Part shown: positions 7,762 to 16,983 of the stretch, in pieces
Numbering within the stretch: position 1 is the stretch's first letter
Layout: every line of letters starts with the position of its first letter
Assembly: GCA_948957135.1 (NCBI GenBank)
Contig: CARDBT010000007.1
Coordinates: 1-64,000, forward strand
Reading direction: 5' to 3'
Length of the DNA: 64,000 nt
Source of the DNA: COE1 sp910588595
Lineage (GTDB): Bacteria; Bacillota; Clostridia; Lachnospirales; Lachnospiraceae
Notes under the pieces: generated by a model
What the model was told of the DNA's origin: nothing
The model's input: only the letters and a program-made list of their open reading frames with translations
The model's database searches: none
Made by a program: the position numbers and the translations under genes

Positions 7762-9375
7762 CTAAATAAATAAAATGCCACGCTCATCATAAACAGATGC
7801 TGTGACATCATTTCCACAACGGATTGCCCTGTCCAGTCCCATAATAGTTGCAATGGCACCATCAATCTTCTCCGTAGATTTCTCTTTGTCTGCTTTAATA
7901 TTTCCCGCCGGATCATTACGAATATAAATGTTATCCATCATCCAACGGAGAACCGGATGACCGCTGTGGGCAAGTTTCTGTTCCAAAGTCAGTTTCATCA
8001 GTTCCTTAGTCGGCGGGCTCATATCTTTGAATCCCTGTCCGAATGGAACAACCGTAAATCCCATCCCTTCAAGGTTCTGCACCATCTGTACTGCTCCCCA
8101 ACGGTCAAAGGCAATTTCACGAATGTTGAAACGCTCGCCCAATCTTTCTATGAATTTTTCAATAAATCCATAATGGACAACATTTCCTTCCGTGGTCATA
8201 AGATATCCTTGCTTCTCCCAGACATCATATGGAACATGGTCGCGTCTGACTCGCAGTTCCAATGTATCTTCCGGAATCCAGAAATAAGGCAAGATAGCAA
8301 ACTTATCATCCTCATCCCTCGGAGGAAACACCAATACAAAAGCCGTGATGTCTGTGGTAGAGGATAAGTCCAAACCACCGTAACATACACGGCCTTCCAA
8401 ATCGTCTTCATTTACATTGAATGCACACGCATCCCATTTTTCCATCGGCATCCATCGGACTGCCTGTTTTACCCATTGGTTCAATCTTAACTGTCTAAAT
8501 GCATTTTCCTCTCCCGGATTCTGTTTTGCAGAATCACAGGCAGCCTGAACCTTATCAATGCTTACCGTAATCCCCAGAGACGGATTTGCTTTCTTCCAAA
8601 CTTCCGGGTCTGTCCAGTCATCATTCTCATCTGCACCGTAAATCACAGGATAGAATGCCGGGTCTATCTTTCTCCCCTCAATAATATCCTTTGCTTTCTG
8701 GTGTGTTTCATAGCAAATACTGTTTGTATCGGTACCCGCCGTTGTGATCAGAAAGTACAGTGGCTGAGTTCTCGCATCTCCAGAACCTTTGGTCATAACA
8801 TCAAACAGTTTCCTGTTTGGCTGTGTATGTAACTCATCAAACACAACCCCGTGGATATTGAAACCATGCTTAGAATAGGCTTCAGCCGACAACACTTGAT
8901 AAAAGCTGTTCGTCGGCTGGTAAATAATTCTCTTCTGGGATGCCAGAATCTTCACTCTTTTATTCAGTGCCGGACACATACGCACCATGTCAGCGGCAAC
9001 CTCAAATACAATGGATGCCTGCTGCCTATCTGCAGCACACCCATAAACCTCTGCTCTCTCCTCTCCATCTCCACAGGTAAGCAGAAGTGCGACTGCTGCC
9101 GCCAACTCTGATTTACCCATTTTCTTAGGAATCTCAATATATGCTGTGTTGAACTGTCTGTAACCATTTGGCTTAATCGTTCCAAACACATCCCTAATAA
9201 TCTGTTCCTGCCAATCAATCAGTTCAAATGGCTTGCCCGCCCATGTCCCTTTTGTGTGACACAGGCATTCAATAAAGGAAACTGCATAATCCGCTGCTTC
9301 TTTGCTATAGGACGAACCCTCTGCCATAAATTTTGTCGGTTTATACTTTTTCAGTTTCTTCATCACATGCGCCAC
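7762..9375 (-). CDS. terL: Terminase large subunit
   Basis: 537 aa. The N-terminal ATPase has FELIDWQEQIIRDVFG, a Walker A variant IPKKMGKSELAAA, and Walker B GVVFDELHTQ. The C-terminal nuclease half starts at YGGLDLSSTTDITAFVL, with metal-binding aspartates and later LAHSGHPVLRWMMDNI. It powers DNA packaging and cuts genome ends. It is adjacent to the portal gene downstream and to a DNA methyltransferase upstream. Length and motifs look intact. Confidence 0.94.
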   Translation of the reverse strand: MAHVMKKLKKYKPTKFMAEGSSYSKEAADYAVSFIECLCHTKGTWAGKPFELIDWQEQIIRDVFGTIKPNGYRQFNTAYIEIPKKMGKSELAAAVALLLTCGDGEERAEVYGCAADRQQASIVFEVAADMVRMCPALNKRVKILASQKRIIYQPTNSFYQVLSAEAYSKHGFNIHGVVFDELHTQPNRKLFDVMTKGSGDARTQPLYFLITTAGTDTNSICYETHQKAKDIIEGRKIDPAFYPVIYGADENDDWTDPEVWKKANPSLGITVSIDKVQAACDSAKQNPGEENAFRQLRLNQWVKQAVRWMPMEKWDACAFNVNEDDLEGRVCYGGLDLSSTTDITAFVLVFPPRDEDDKFAILPYFWIPEDTLELRVRRDHVPYDVWEKQGYLMTTEGNVVHYGFIEKFIERLGERFNIREIAFDRWGAVQMVQNLEGMGFTVVPFGQGFKDMSPPTKELMKLTLEQKLAHSGHPVLRWMMDNIYIRNDPAGNIKADKEKSTEKIDGAIATIMGLDRAIRCGNDVTASVYDERGILFI

Positions 9376-9378
9376 CCC

Positions 9379-10452
9379 TTACTCTTTCAACCACTGTTCG
9401 TATATCGCCGCTGCAATGTTAGCCATCATGACCGGTGGAACGCTCATCCCACACACATACTGGACAGATTCTTTTCCAAAATCATAATCCTGTGGGAATG
9501 TCTGTGTCGCAATGTAATCTGTGTCGGAATATTTCTCCCCGTCCACAAATCTCACGCTCATGCCACCGGATGTATTGGTCGGTGCAATCACATGGTCTTC
9601 CACAATCCTGTCATTGAACATTGAGCGTTTTCCACGCACACGCTCGGAAATATCAGAAAAGCATTTATCTCCCGGCTTTCTCTTCTTAATGAGACTTGCC
9701 ATCATACATTCTTTCAGTGGAATGCCATGATCACTTCTGACCTCTCCGAAATGAATCGGCTTTTCTCTGAAATCCAGTACCAGCTTAGGAAGATTCAGGT
9801 CATTTCTCCTTGCAATGAAGAACACCCTTTTTCTTCTCTGTGGCACGCCCATTGTCTGGGCATCCAAAAGAAAAATCTGCACGGAATATCCGGCAGACTT
9901 AAATGCTTTGATGATTTCATTGACATATCCCTTTGCATTGCCGGCCACAAGACCTTTTACATTCTCTGCAATGATAATCTTCGGTTTCAATATTTCTGCT
10001 GTACGGATGAAATGTAAAAACAAGTCATCTAATCTCTGTTTCTTCTGCCCTTCACGGAATGTCTTTTCCGTACCCCAGCCCTTCTCTCTTGCTCCGGCAT
10101 CGGAGAATACACTGCATGGAGGCGAACCATCCAGAATATCCAACTCCTTCAGTTCATCCGGATAAGTTCCCAGACGGTTGAAATCTCGGATATCCATAAG
10201 ATAGGTATGCTTCGGATGATGATTCTGCTTATAAATTGCTTCCATATCTTCATCAATCTCACAGTTTCCAACCACAGTGTAGCCGGCAAGTTTATATCCC
10301 ATTGTGGAACCGCCACCACAGGAGAAGCAGCTAAATACCTTTTTTCCATTCTTCTCCACATCTTTCAGGTCAGATAATCTCCATTTCCACGGGAAGCGGT
10401 GTTTAGTTGTATTTGAATCCGCATCTCGGACATTCGTGTTCAAACTCTTCAT
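9379..10452 (-). CDS. Phage DNA (cytosine-5-)-methyltransferase
   Basis: 357 aa from the ATG at 10452, chosen because GAGGAG lies just upstream; longer starts fall inside the ParB-like gene. Motif I FSCFSCGGGSTMGYKLAGY, motif IV DGSPPCSVFSDAG with the catalytic cysteine, motif VI AENVKGLV and motif VIII QRRKRVFFIARR are present, so it should be active as a C5-cytosine methyltransferase. It overlaps the ParB-like gene by 50 bases and sits directly before terL. It probably shields phage DNA from host restriction. The target site cannot be read from the sequence. Confidence 0.9.
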   Translation of the reverse strand: MKSLNTNVRDADSNTTKHRFPWKWRLSDLKDVEKNGKKVFSCFSCGGGSTMGYKLAGYTVVGNCEIDEDMEAIYKQNHHPKHTYLMDIRDFNRLGTYPDELKELDILDGSPPCSVFSDAGAREKGWGTEKTFREGQKKQRLDDLFLHFIRTAEILKPKIIIAENVKGLVAGNAKGYVNEIIKAFKSAGYSVQIFLLDAQTMGVPQRRKRVFFIARRNDLNLPKLVLDFREKPIHFGEVRSDHGIPLKECMMASLIKKRKPGDKCFSDISERVRGKRSMFNDRIVEDHVIAPTNTSGGMSVRFVDGEKYSDTDYIATQTFPQDYDFGKESVQYVCGMSVPPVMMANIAAAIYEQWLKE

Positions 10453-10924
10453 CCCCAAACTCCTCTTCGTCATACTCTTTATTTTCCACCTGTTTCTCGA
10501 CCTGTGAATGCTCCTCATGGACTGCAAATAAATCCGTGATTTCATAATCCTCAAAACCAGTCAGGGAAACATCAAAATCCTCTCCCTGTAAATCTGCAAT
10601 CTCAATCCTTAACAGTTCTTCATCCCATCCTGCATTCTGACTAATTTTGTTATCTGCCAGTATATACGCACGCTTCTGTGCTTCAGTCAAATATTCTTCC
10701 TGAATGCATGGAATCTTTTCAAGCCCCAGTTTCTGAGCAGCATAGTATCTTCCATGTCCACACAGGATGGTGTTATCCTTTGAAATAATGACCGGCGATA
10801 AGAAACCGAACTCCTTAATGCTTGCCGCAATCTGAGCAATCTGCACTTCGGAATGCGTTCTGGCATTTCTCGCATAAGGAATCAGCTTATCGACTTCCAT
10901 CAGAAAATATTTTGTTTCTCCCAT
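10403..10924 (-). CDS. ParB-like nuclease-domain protein with C-terminal zinc-ribbon remnant
   Basis: 173 aa. The first 100 residues are a ParB N-terminal domain: DKLIPYARNARTHSEVQI, ASIKEFGFLSPVI and LCGHGRYYAAQKLGLEKIPC. The C-terminus ends HECPRCGFKYN, a single CxxC half of a zinc ribbon. Such proteins often accompany or fuse to phage DNA methyltransferases, and here the methyltransferase overlaps its end. Its role may be site targeting or CTP/NTP-dependent DNA binding; this is inference. Confidence 0.85.
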   Translation of the reverse strand: MGETKYFLMEVDKLIPYARNARTHSEVQIAQIAASIKEFGFLSPVIISKDNTILCGHGRYYAAQKLGLEKIPCIQEEYLTEAQKRAYILADNKISQNAGWDEELLRIEIADLQGEDFDVSLTGFEDYEITDLFAVHEEHSQVEKQVENKEYDEEEFGDEEFEHECPRCGFKYN

Positions 10925-10938
10925 TTTGTTCCTACCTC

Positions 10939-11478
10939 CTATGATCCGTTCCTTGTCCTGAGCAGTCGTTCCATCACATCATCCTGTGGTGTTGCCCCTT
11001 GCCATTCCACGGAACAGTTTTCTTTTACAATCTGGTAAATCTGATACCAGACCTGATTGACCTGCTTCATGTACTGCTGCGACATGGCAACATACGGAGA
11101 AGCAATGGCATTGCCGGTTGTCGGATGCTTTGCAAGGAATCCATATTCTGAAATACATTCCTCACACTGAATCCAACGGGATACCGACATGGCATACTGT
11201 TCCACCAACTGGGTACTTACCAGTCTGTCACATCCCCTTGCTTTGAGCCATTTCCATGTCTCTTCAAACACTTCTGCTGCACACAGGTCTTTCCCACTTT
11301 TCTGTTTTGTTTTCAAATAGTCTTTTACCGGAGGCACATCAACGCCTTCCATTGTCGGAGTCTCCGGCAGTTCAATGATCGTGGCACTGATGCCCTCATT
11401 GATTTTCTCTGTCAGTGCTTTGGGCTTTCTGCCCGCTCCGGCTCTGGCACCGCCTCTTCGTGTACCGTCTTTGGCCAT
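10939..11478 (-). CDS. terS: Terminase small subunit (P27 family)
   Basis: 179 aa from the ATG at 11478; a GTG three codons earlier is possible. The N-terminal GGARAGAGRKPK stretch is the hallmark of P27-type small subunits, followed by FEETWKWLKARGCDRLVS and SEYGFLAKHPTTGNAIASPYVAMS. It recognises the packaging site and loads the large subunit. It lies downstream of an HNH nuclease gene, as in cos-type phages. Confidence 0.9.
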   Translation of the reverse strand: MAKDGTRRGGARAGAGRKPKALTEKINEGISATIIELPETPTMEGVDVPPVKDYLKTKQKSGKDLCAAEVFEETWKWLKARGCDRLVSTQLVEQYAMSVSRWIQCEECISEYGFLAKHPTTGNAIASPYVAMSQQYMKQVNQVWYQIYQIVKENCSVEWQGATPQDDVMERLLRTRNGS

Positions 11479-11639
11479 GTCCCTCACCTACTTCCGTTTG
11501 ATTTCTTTGATTTCCTTTGAAATCGTTTGATATACCCTGTTTGAAATCCCATTTTTGTGCGTGATACCCCCGCCTCGTTCCCCTATAGGCGAACCTGTAG
11601 AGATTTTGATACCCCTACCCCTGTGCAACTTCTTACACC
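11479..11639. other. Non-coding spacer between HNH and terS, candidate cos region
   Basis: 161 bases without an ORF in an otherwise tightly packed operon. The stretch includes repeated TTTGATTTC units near 11497-11550 and an imperfect palindrome, CGCC then CTATAGGCG, at about 11572-11592. In cos-packaging HK97-like phages the HNH-terS spacer commonly carries cos; that location, not a sequence match, is the reason for the call. Confidence 0.3.
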
Positions 11640-12014
11640 TCAGTAGGTGTACTCACGGTTGGTATTGAATCTGTCTCCACGCTCTGCATGAATCCTTGAG
11701 TGACACGACTTGCACAGTGCAATCAGATTATCTCTTTCATGTGTACCACCTTCACTCAATGGTTTCTTATGATGGACTTCCTCAGTCTCCACTAAGATTT
11801 CCTTCTCATAACAGACCTCGCAGAACGGATGCAACGAAACATATTTGTCACGAATCCTCTTCCATGCTCTGCCATATCTTCTTTTGCTATCCTTTTTGCG
11901 TTCGTACTTCTCATAGTTCTGGTTGGCAAGTTTCTCATGTTCCTCACAGAATCTACCATCAGTCAGATTCGGACAACCGGGATGAGAACAGGGACGCTTT
12001 GGTTTTCTCGGCAT
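11640..12014 (-). CDS. HNH endonuclease (phage packaging type)
   Basis: 124 aa from the ATG at 12014, with AGAGGTGG upstream. N-terminal zinc ligands are CSHPGCPNLTDGRFCEEH. The HNH motif is VEEVHHKKPLSEGGTHERDNLIALCKSCHSRIH (shown here as VHHKKPL, then NLIALC, then CHSRIH), with FCEVC upstream. HNH proteins beside the terminase are needed for cos cleavage and packaging in HK97-like phages. This one sits next to terS, which fits that role. Confidence 0.9.
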   Translation of the reverse strand: MPRKPKRPCSHPGCPNLTDGRFCEEHEKLANQNYEKYERKKDSKRRYGRAWKRIRDKYVSLHPFCEVCYEKEILVETEEVHHKKPLSEGGTHERDNLIALCKSCHSRIHAERGDRFNTNREYTY

Positions 12015-12136
12015 ATGTTCCACCTCTTTTTCTCCATGAAAAAAGCCACTGCAAATTTCTCTGCAATGGCTCTCTGTCATTTTGTTTCTTTCGTCAGTAT
12101 AACAATATCATAAATAAGAACTCTCATTCTATCACA

Positions 12137-12556
12137 TTAACTCTCATCTTCCAGAAATTTTGCAATTTCTTTTACTGCTATATCATGGATGCGGAATGTG
12201 TGTTGGATACTGTAATCCAGATCTACTGCAATCTGCTCCCACGGACGGAAACACAAATATCTCTGTTCCAATATAAGCTGCTGGTCCCTGTTGCTCAGAC
12301 GCTTGATAAGTCTGGTAATATCCGTTTTAATCTCCACCAGTCTGTGGATGTCGGAATAAATTTCATCTTCCAGTTCCACCATCTTCACAATGGCATCTTC
12401 CATCTTGTGAATGTTCCTGTTCGGACTTCCCGGCATATCGGACATCAGGGTTGTCGCTTTTATTGCCAGCTCATGCAAAGAAGCAACCTGTTCCAATTTG
12501 CTGTTGATACTCCTGTCAATATTCAATGCCTGACTCAAATATTCTTTTGCGTTCAT
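12137..12556 (-). CDS. DUF1492 / ArpU-like phage late regulator
   Basis: 139 aa from the ATG at 12556, with GGAGGTACTT before it. A helical N-terminus is followed by a sigma-region-4-like C-terminal helix-turn-helix (LSNRDQQLILEQRYL ... WEQIAVDLDYSIQHTFRIH). This DUF1492 family is commonly found just upstream of terminase genes in Clostridia and streptococcal phages and probably controls the packaging and late operon. No promoter motif for it could be identified. Confidence 0.75.
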   Translation of the reverse strand: MNAKEYLSQALNIDRSINSKLEQVASLHELAIKATTLMSDMPGSPNRNIHKMEDAIVKMVELEDEIYSDIHRLVEIKTDITRLIKRLSNRDQQLILEQRYLCFRPWEQIAVDLDYSIQHTFRIHDIAVKEIAKFLEDES

Positions 12557-12603
12557 AAGTACCTCCGACTGAAAATTTGTTTCCCTCGGATTGACTCTGA
12601 TTG

Positions 12604-12837
12604 TCATATTGCTTTTCTCAGTTTGGCTATTAAATACTCTCCATCCACGGAGGTCAGAACCTGATACCAACCGGAACGGAAAAATCGTTCACATTCCCTG
12701 ATATCATGCTCTGCTGATGCACTCCCCGGATTTCGTTTCTTTTTCCTAAGACTTGTCATATAATCTTTGGATGCCTGTATGATGATTGCATTGGCAAGTC
12801 TTTCATATGGATTTTCTGGCAGATTCTTAGTTGCCAT
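12604..12837 (-). CDS. Small phage protein of unknown function
   Basis: 77 aa, MATKNLPENPYERLANAIIIQ at the start and a basic helical middle with IRECERFFRSGWYQVLT. The ERFFRSGWYQVLT segment recurs in small phage ORFs near SNF2 helicases, and I recognise no function. Its ATG overlaps the stop of the helicase remnant (ATGGCAACTAA), so translation is coupled to readthrough of that reading frame. Confidence 0.7.
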   Translation of the reverse strand: MATKNLPENPYERLANAIIIQASKDYMTSLRKKKRNPGSASAEHDIRECERFFRSGWYQVLTSVDGEYLIAKLRKAI

Positions 12838-14200
12838 ATCCTCTCACCTCTGCTTTCACTGCATCTATCAATGCGGACTGGGTATTGTCTTTCTGCTCCA
12901 GTGCTTTCAGGATTCTTTCATCAATGGTACCCGCAGTCACAATATGCTGAATGACCACCGTATTCTCTGTCTGTCCCTGTCTCCAAAGTCTGGCTACTGT
13001 CTACTGATACAGTTCCAAACTCCATGTAAGCCCGAACCATACCATTGTGGAACCACCGCTTTGGAGATTTAATCCATGACCTGCAGAAGCTGGATGGATA
13101 AGACCAACCTGTAACTCTTTGGCATTCCATTTACAGATACTCTCATCAGAATCCAGTTTCTGATAAATCACATTCAGCTTCCTAAGCCTTTCCGTAATTC
13201 TGGTCAAATCATGCTTGAACCAATATGCTACCAGAACCGATTTCCCGTTTGCCGCTTCAATAATGTCTTCCAATGCATCCAGTTTCCTGTCATGAATCTG
13301 CATTACGGACAGATCATCAGAATACACAGCCCCATTTGCCATCTGGGATAACTTACCGGAAAGAGAAGCCGCATTTGCCGCTGTAATCTCCCCATCCTCA
13401 ATCTCCAGAACCAAATCTTTCTTAAATTCCTCATATTTCTGTTTTTCCTTATCATCCATCTGCACCTCATATCTGGAAGATATAAGTTCCGGCATTTTCA
13501 GATAATCCGTTGCCTTCATGGAAATGGTGATGTCAGAAATACGGTTATAAATCATGCTCTCTGCTCCTGGGATTGGTTTGTAGCTGTACACGATTGGGCC
13601 ATTCATTTTATCCGGTCTGAAAAAGTTGGCTCTGTAAGCTCCAATGAATCTTCCAAGTCGTTCTCCCATATCAAGCAGTTTGAACTCTGCAAATAAATCC
13701 ATCAGACCATTGCTGGAAGGTGTACCGGTCAGGCCAACGATCCTTTTCACTTTCGGTCTGACCTTCATGAATGCCCGGAATCTCTTTGCCTCATGGTTCT
13801 TAAAAGATGACAGCTCATCCACAACCACCATGTCATAATCAAATTTCTTTCCACTCTTTTCCACAAGCCACTGTACATTCTCTCGGTTGACGATATAAAT
13901 ATCTGCCTTTTTCTCCAGTGCTGACATTCTCTCTTTTTCGGTACCAACCACTATGGAATACTGCAAATCCTGTAGATGCTCCCATTTCCTAATTTCCGAT
14001 GACCAGGTATTTCTTGCTACCCTTAGCGGTGCAACCACTAAAATCCTGTGAACATCAAAACTGTCAAACAGTAAATCATTCAGGGCAGTCAGTGTGATGC
14101 TCGTCTTACCAAGTCCCATATCAAGGAAGACTGCTGCAATGGGATTCTTCTTGATGTAGTCAATCACAAATCTCTGATACTCATGCGGACTGTATCTCAT
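12827..14200 (-). pseudogene. SNF2-type DEAD/H helicase interrupted by an in-frame amber codon
   Basis: The frame from the ATG at 14200 encodes 399 aa with Walker A LDMGLGKTSITL, VVVDELSSFKNHEAKR and LTGTPSSNGLMDL, then stops at a TAG at 13001-13003 after WSLELYQ. The same frame continues for 57 codons beyond: TVARLWRQGQTENTVVIQHIV ends at a TAA at 12827. Family members read YQQ at this spot, so CAG has become TAG. The stop removes motif VI (the arginine finger region), which should inactivate ATP-driven motion. The protein would act in phage replication with the adjacent VRR-NUC nuclease. Readthrough or suppression could rescue it. It overlaps VRR-NUC by 20 bases. Confidence 0.85.
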
Positions 14201-14462
14201 CAATCATCCCCCCAATCTGCTCCTCTCTATCCAATACAAATACTAAAAATCCAAGTTTCCTTAAAATCCTGTGCCTTGCTGTCTGTAATGGCCTCGGCTG
14301 TTCTCCCGGTCTTTTCACTTCCACGAATCCAATCTTCCCATGTGGAAGCAGCACCACCCTATCTGGCATTCCATCAAATCCGGGAGAAACAAACTTCGGA
14401 CATATTCCACCACGGCTTTTTACAACCGATACCAATTTTCTTTCAATCTCACGTTCTCTCAT
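14181..14462 (-). CDS. VRR-NUC domain nuclease
   Basis: 93 aa, a stand-alone VRR-NUC fold: EREIERKLVSVVKSRGG, PGFDGMPDRVVLLPHGKIGFVEVKRPG with the PD...(E/D)xK-type active site (D, E, K), then QTARHRILRKLGF. These proteins cut branched DNA and usually pair with a SNF2 helicase, here the next gene. Intact and of normal length. Confidence 0.92.
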   Translation of the reverse strand: MREREIERKLVSVVKSRGGICPKFVSPGFDGMPDRVVLLPHGKIGFVEVKRPGEQPRPLQTARHRILRKLGFLVFVLDREEQIGGMIDEIQSA

Positions 14463-14603
14463 GCCATTCCTCCATCAAATTTATTAGGGGTGGTGGTCTG
14501 GGACAGTCATTTCTTAAAACCCTCTTATAGCATTTTTTTACTAAAAAACTCTCTATAAGAAACTTCTTACTAAGACCTTAACTGACCACCACCCTTTTAG
14601 GAT

Positions 14604-16868
14604 TTAGTCCAGAAAATCCTCTTCCTCTTTCAGTCTTACGCCCTTAATGAACACGCCTTTTTTGGTCTTCTTTCTGGTAAGTCCGATAGAATCAATGGCA
14701 GAATAAAAATCTGTGGTACTTCTTGCATACTCTCCACATCTTGTGCAATAGGCACGATATGCAAAATAGAAGTCCCCAGACTTCTGGGTATAGGAACTGT
14801 CCAATTCACAGCATTCATCTAAAAATGCACCAAGCCAGTCATTGTTCTCGCGGTATGCCTTGATAGCCGCATCCACACATGCCGGTACATCAAATTTGTA
14901 TTTCTGCTGAATCGCTTTCTGGGCGCCTTCAATAATCCAAGCCATGATAGCCGGACCAGCATTCTTTACCAGATAATCCGTGTAGTTCTTCACGTCACTC
15001 TTGCCCTCGATTCTGGCATTGAACGGAATGACCACAAGTCTTCGCCAGGTACCGTCATCATTGGCACCCACTCTCGGAAGATGATTGGTGTAAAGAACCA
15101 ATGTGTGTGATGGAATAAAACGGAACGGATCCTTGTACTTTTTCTCAGCACTGATCTCATCCGTAGAACAAAGCTGTTTGATGACAGATGTGTTCAGACG
15201 CATTCCCTCTTCCAACTCTGCAGCAATGATGAGACGTTTACCCTTAAGCTCTGCCATTTCCGGTTTCACATTTCTCTTGCATCCCACAGTCAGGGCATCC
15301 GCAGACATGGAACCACTGTATGTTCCCAATACTCTGGAGATAGAGTTCCAGAAAGTTGATTTACCATTACGGCCATCTCCGTATGCAATAATCATGGATT
15401 CCACATACACTTTTCCAATGGCAGACAGTCCAACAATCTTCTGCACATACTCAATCAGTTCCTTGTCACCACAGAAAAATAAATCCAGTGCTTCTTCCCA
15501 AAGCTGCTTTCCCTCATCTCCCGGAGACACTAAGGTATGCTTTGTGATGAGGTCAGCGGCATCATGAGCTTTCATGCCGCTAAGACCGTCCGGCAGATAA
15601 TAGGTTGCATTTGGTGTATTCAGAAGAAATTCGTTTCTGTCCAAATCCGATGGCTGAACTTCCAACATTGGCTTTGCCGCCTGTAATGCAGATACCACAT
15701 ATTTCATGTCACGGCGTTTCATCACAAACTTCACATAGGCGACTGCTGCCTGATAAACTGCAAATGCGGCTCTTTCCTCATCTGTGGAAAGAAGTTCTTC
15801 AAATTTTTTACCGCCTTTTCTTACTGCATCTTCTTCAAATCCCAAAGACACCATAACCTTCATGGCATATTCCTCTGCATCCAATGCGTCTTGAAGCTGT
15901 AAATCTAAGAACTCTTCCATAGCTCCCACTGCCTGTTGTTTGGATTCCACCCAGTATTCACCATTAAAACGAAGGTAATCTGTAGCTGTGGAGAAACGCA
16001 GTTCATTCCCATACTCACGGGTAAGCACCTTCGCCTGACCGATATCGGAATAATCCGATGGTTTCAAAGAATCCGGTGCAAAATCATCCTCGTACTCTTC
16101 CGGAGAAACATAATCTTCCTGTTCCTGTACCTTCTTTGCAAACTTTGTGGCACTGTTCCAAATGACGCCCAGTTCCTCTTCATCCAGTGGCGGATCACAT
16201 TTCATTGCTTCTTCCCTGAAAATCTGATAAGCCTTGTCGGTTGCTCCGTAACGGACCACAACCCTTCCCGCGAATCTGGAAAGGGTGCTGTTACGCATTC
16301 CCGCCGGAATCACACCACTGTCATAGGAACCATGTTCACTCTCTTCCACGGTCACAATGTCATCAATCAATGTGCCGCCATCATGCCAGATACATTCTCC
16401 GGCATCCGCACCGTAAATAAAGCGTCCTGCATCCAGAGCATTTCCATCAAAGAACGGAAAGCGTTTCCAGATAGCACGCTTTAAGGCGGCATATTTTGAT
16501 GAATCAGTAATGGCATGAATGAAGAAATACACATGGAATCTCGGTCTTGCCGACTTTCCGTCTTTCTCCTTCATGTTATTGCGGCTCGGAGCAATCGCAA
16601 ATGCTACCGTAGGCAATAAGGCTTTCAGCTTATCAGGAGTCATCCAGTCCCCCGGAAGTTCGGAATGATCATTATCACAGTCCATCACTACCACCACAGA
16701 CTGCATGAAATTGGCATTGCTTCTGTAATCATTGCGGTACTCTGCACACACATGGTCCATCATCACAGCCTTCTGCAACTCTGCAGTATTCTTTGCCACT
16801 ACTCTGTTTGGGTAATAGCAGTTCTTTTTGTTTCCTGTCTGATTTGCTGTAAAAATCAATAATTCCAT
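14604..16868 (-). CDS. Phage primase-helicase (D5/P4-like)
   Basis: 754 aa. The N-terminal part (VVVVMDCDNDHSE, RPRFHVYFFI) resembles the primase-polymerase domain of replication proteins. The C-terminal half is a superfamily 3 helicase with Walker A AYGDGRNGKSTFWNSI, ELKGKRLIIAAELEEG as Walker B and YTNHLPRVGANDDGTWRRLVVIPF as motif C. It would unwind and prime the phage origin. Two terminator-like hairpins lie just before it on the same strand, so expression depends on antitermination, readthrough or an unseen local promoter. Confidence 0.88.
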   Translation of the reverse strand: MELLIFTANQTGNKKNCYYPNRVVAKNTAELQKAVMMDHVCAEYRNDYRSNANFMQSVVVVMDCDNDHSELPGDWMTPDKLKALLPTVAFAIAPSRNNMKEKDGKSARPRFHVYFFIHAITDSSKYAALKRAIWKRFPFFDGNALDAGRFIYGADAGECIWHDGGTLIDDIVTVEESEHGSYDSGVIPAGMRNSTLSRFAGRVVVRYGATDKAYQIFREEAMKCDPPLDEEELGVIWNSATKFAKKVQEQEDYVSPEEYEDDFAPDSLKPSDYSDIGQAKVLTREYGNELRFSTATDYLRFNGEYWVESKQQAVGAMEEFLDLQLQDALDAEEYAMKVMVSLGFEEDAVRKGGKKFEELLSTDEERAAFAVYQAAVAYVKFVMKRRDMKYVVSALQAAKPMLEVQPSDLDRNEFLLNTPNATYYLPDGLSGMKAHDAADLITKHTLVSPGDEGKQLWEEALDLFFCGDKELIEYVQKIVGLSAIGKVYVESMIIAYGDGRNGKSTFWNSISRVLGTYSGSMSADALTVGCKRNVKPEMAELKGKRLIIAAELEEGMRLNTSVIKQLCSTDEISAEKKYKDPFRFIPSHTLVLYTNHLPRVGANDDGTWRRLVVIPFNARIEGKSDVKNYTDYLVKNAGPAIMAWIIEGAQKAIQQKYKFDVPACVDAAIKAYRENNDWLGAFLDECCELDSSYTQKSGDFYFAYRAYCTRCGEYARSTTDFYSAIDSIGLTRKKTKKGVFIKGVRLKEEEDFLD

Positions 16869-16891
16869 TCGACTTTCCTCCTGTAAAAATG

Positions 16892-16925
16892 AAAAAACTC
16901 AGAAGGGTACAATTCCCCCTCTGAG
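16892..16925 (-). terminator. Rho-independent terminator upstream of primase-helicase
   Basis: On the minus strand CTCAGAGGGGG pairs with CCCTTCTGAG around an AATTGTA loop, followed by six Ts. It lies 24 bases before the primase start. Confidence 0.75.
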
Positions 16926-16933
16926 TCACAGGC

Positions 16934-16964
16934 AAAAAAATACTGCCAGATTTTAACCTGGCAG
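16934..16964 (-). terminator. Rho-independent terminator after the 415-aa gene
   Basis: Minus strand CTGCCAG ... CTGGCAG stem followed by TATTTTTTT. It closes the unit made of the small 39-aa ORF and the 415-aa gene. Confidence 0.85.
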
Positions 16965-16983
16965 AAAAATTATTTATTTTGTT

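Noticed and set aside
13001..13003. In-frame TAG taken as evidence of stop-codon recoding in the phage
   Set aside because: Only one such case was seen; the other long genes run without internal TAG, and many genes end normally, so a point mutation is simpler.
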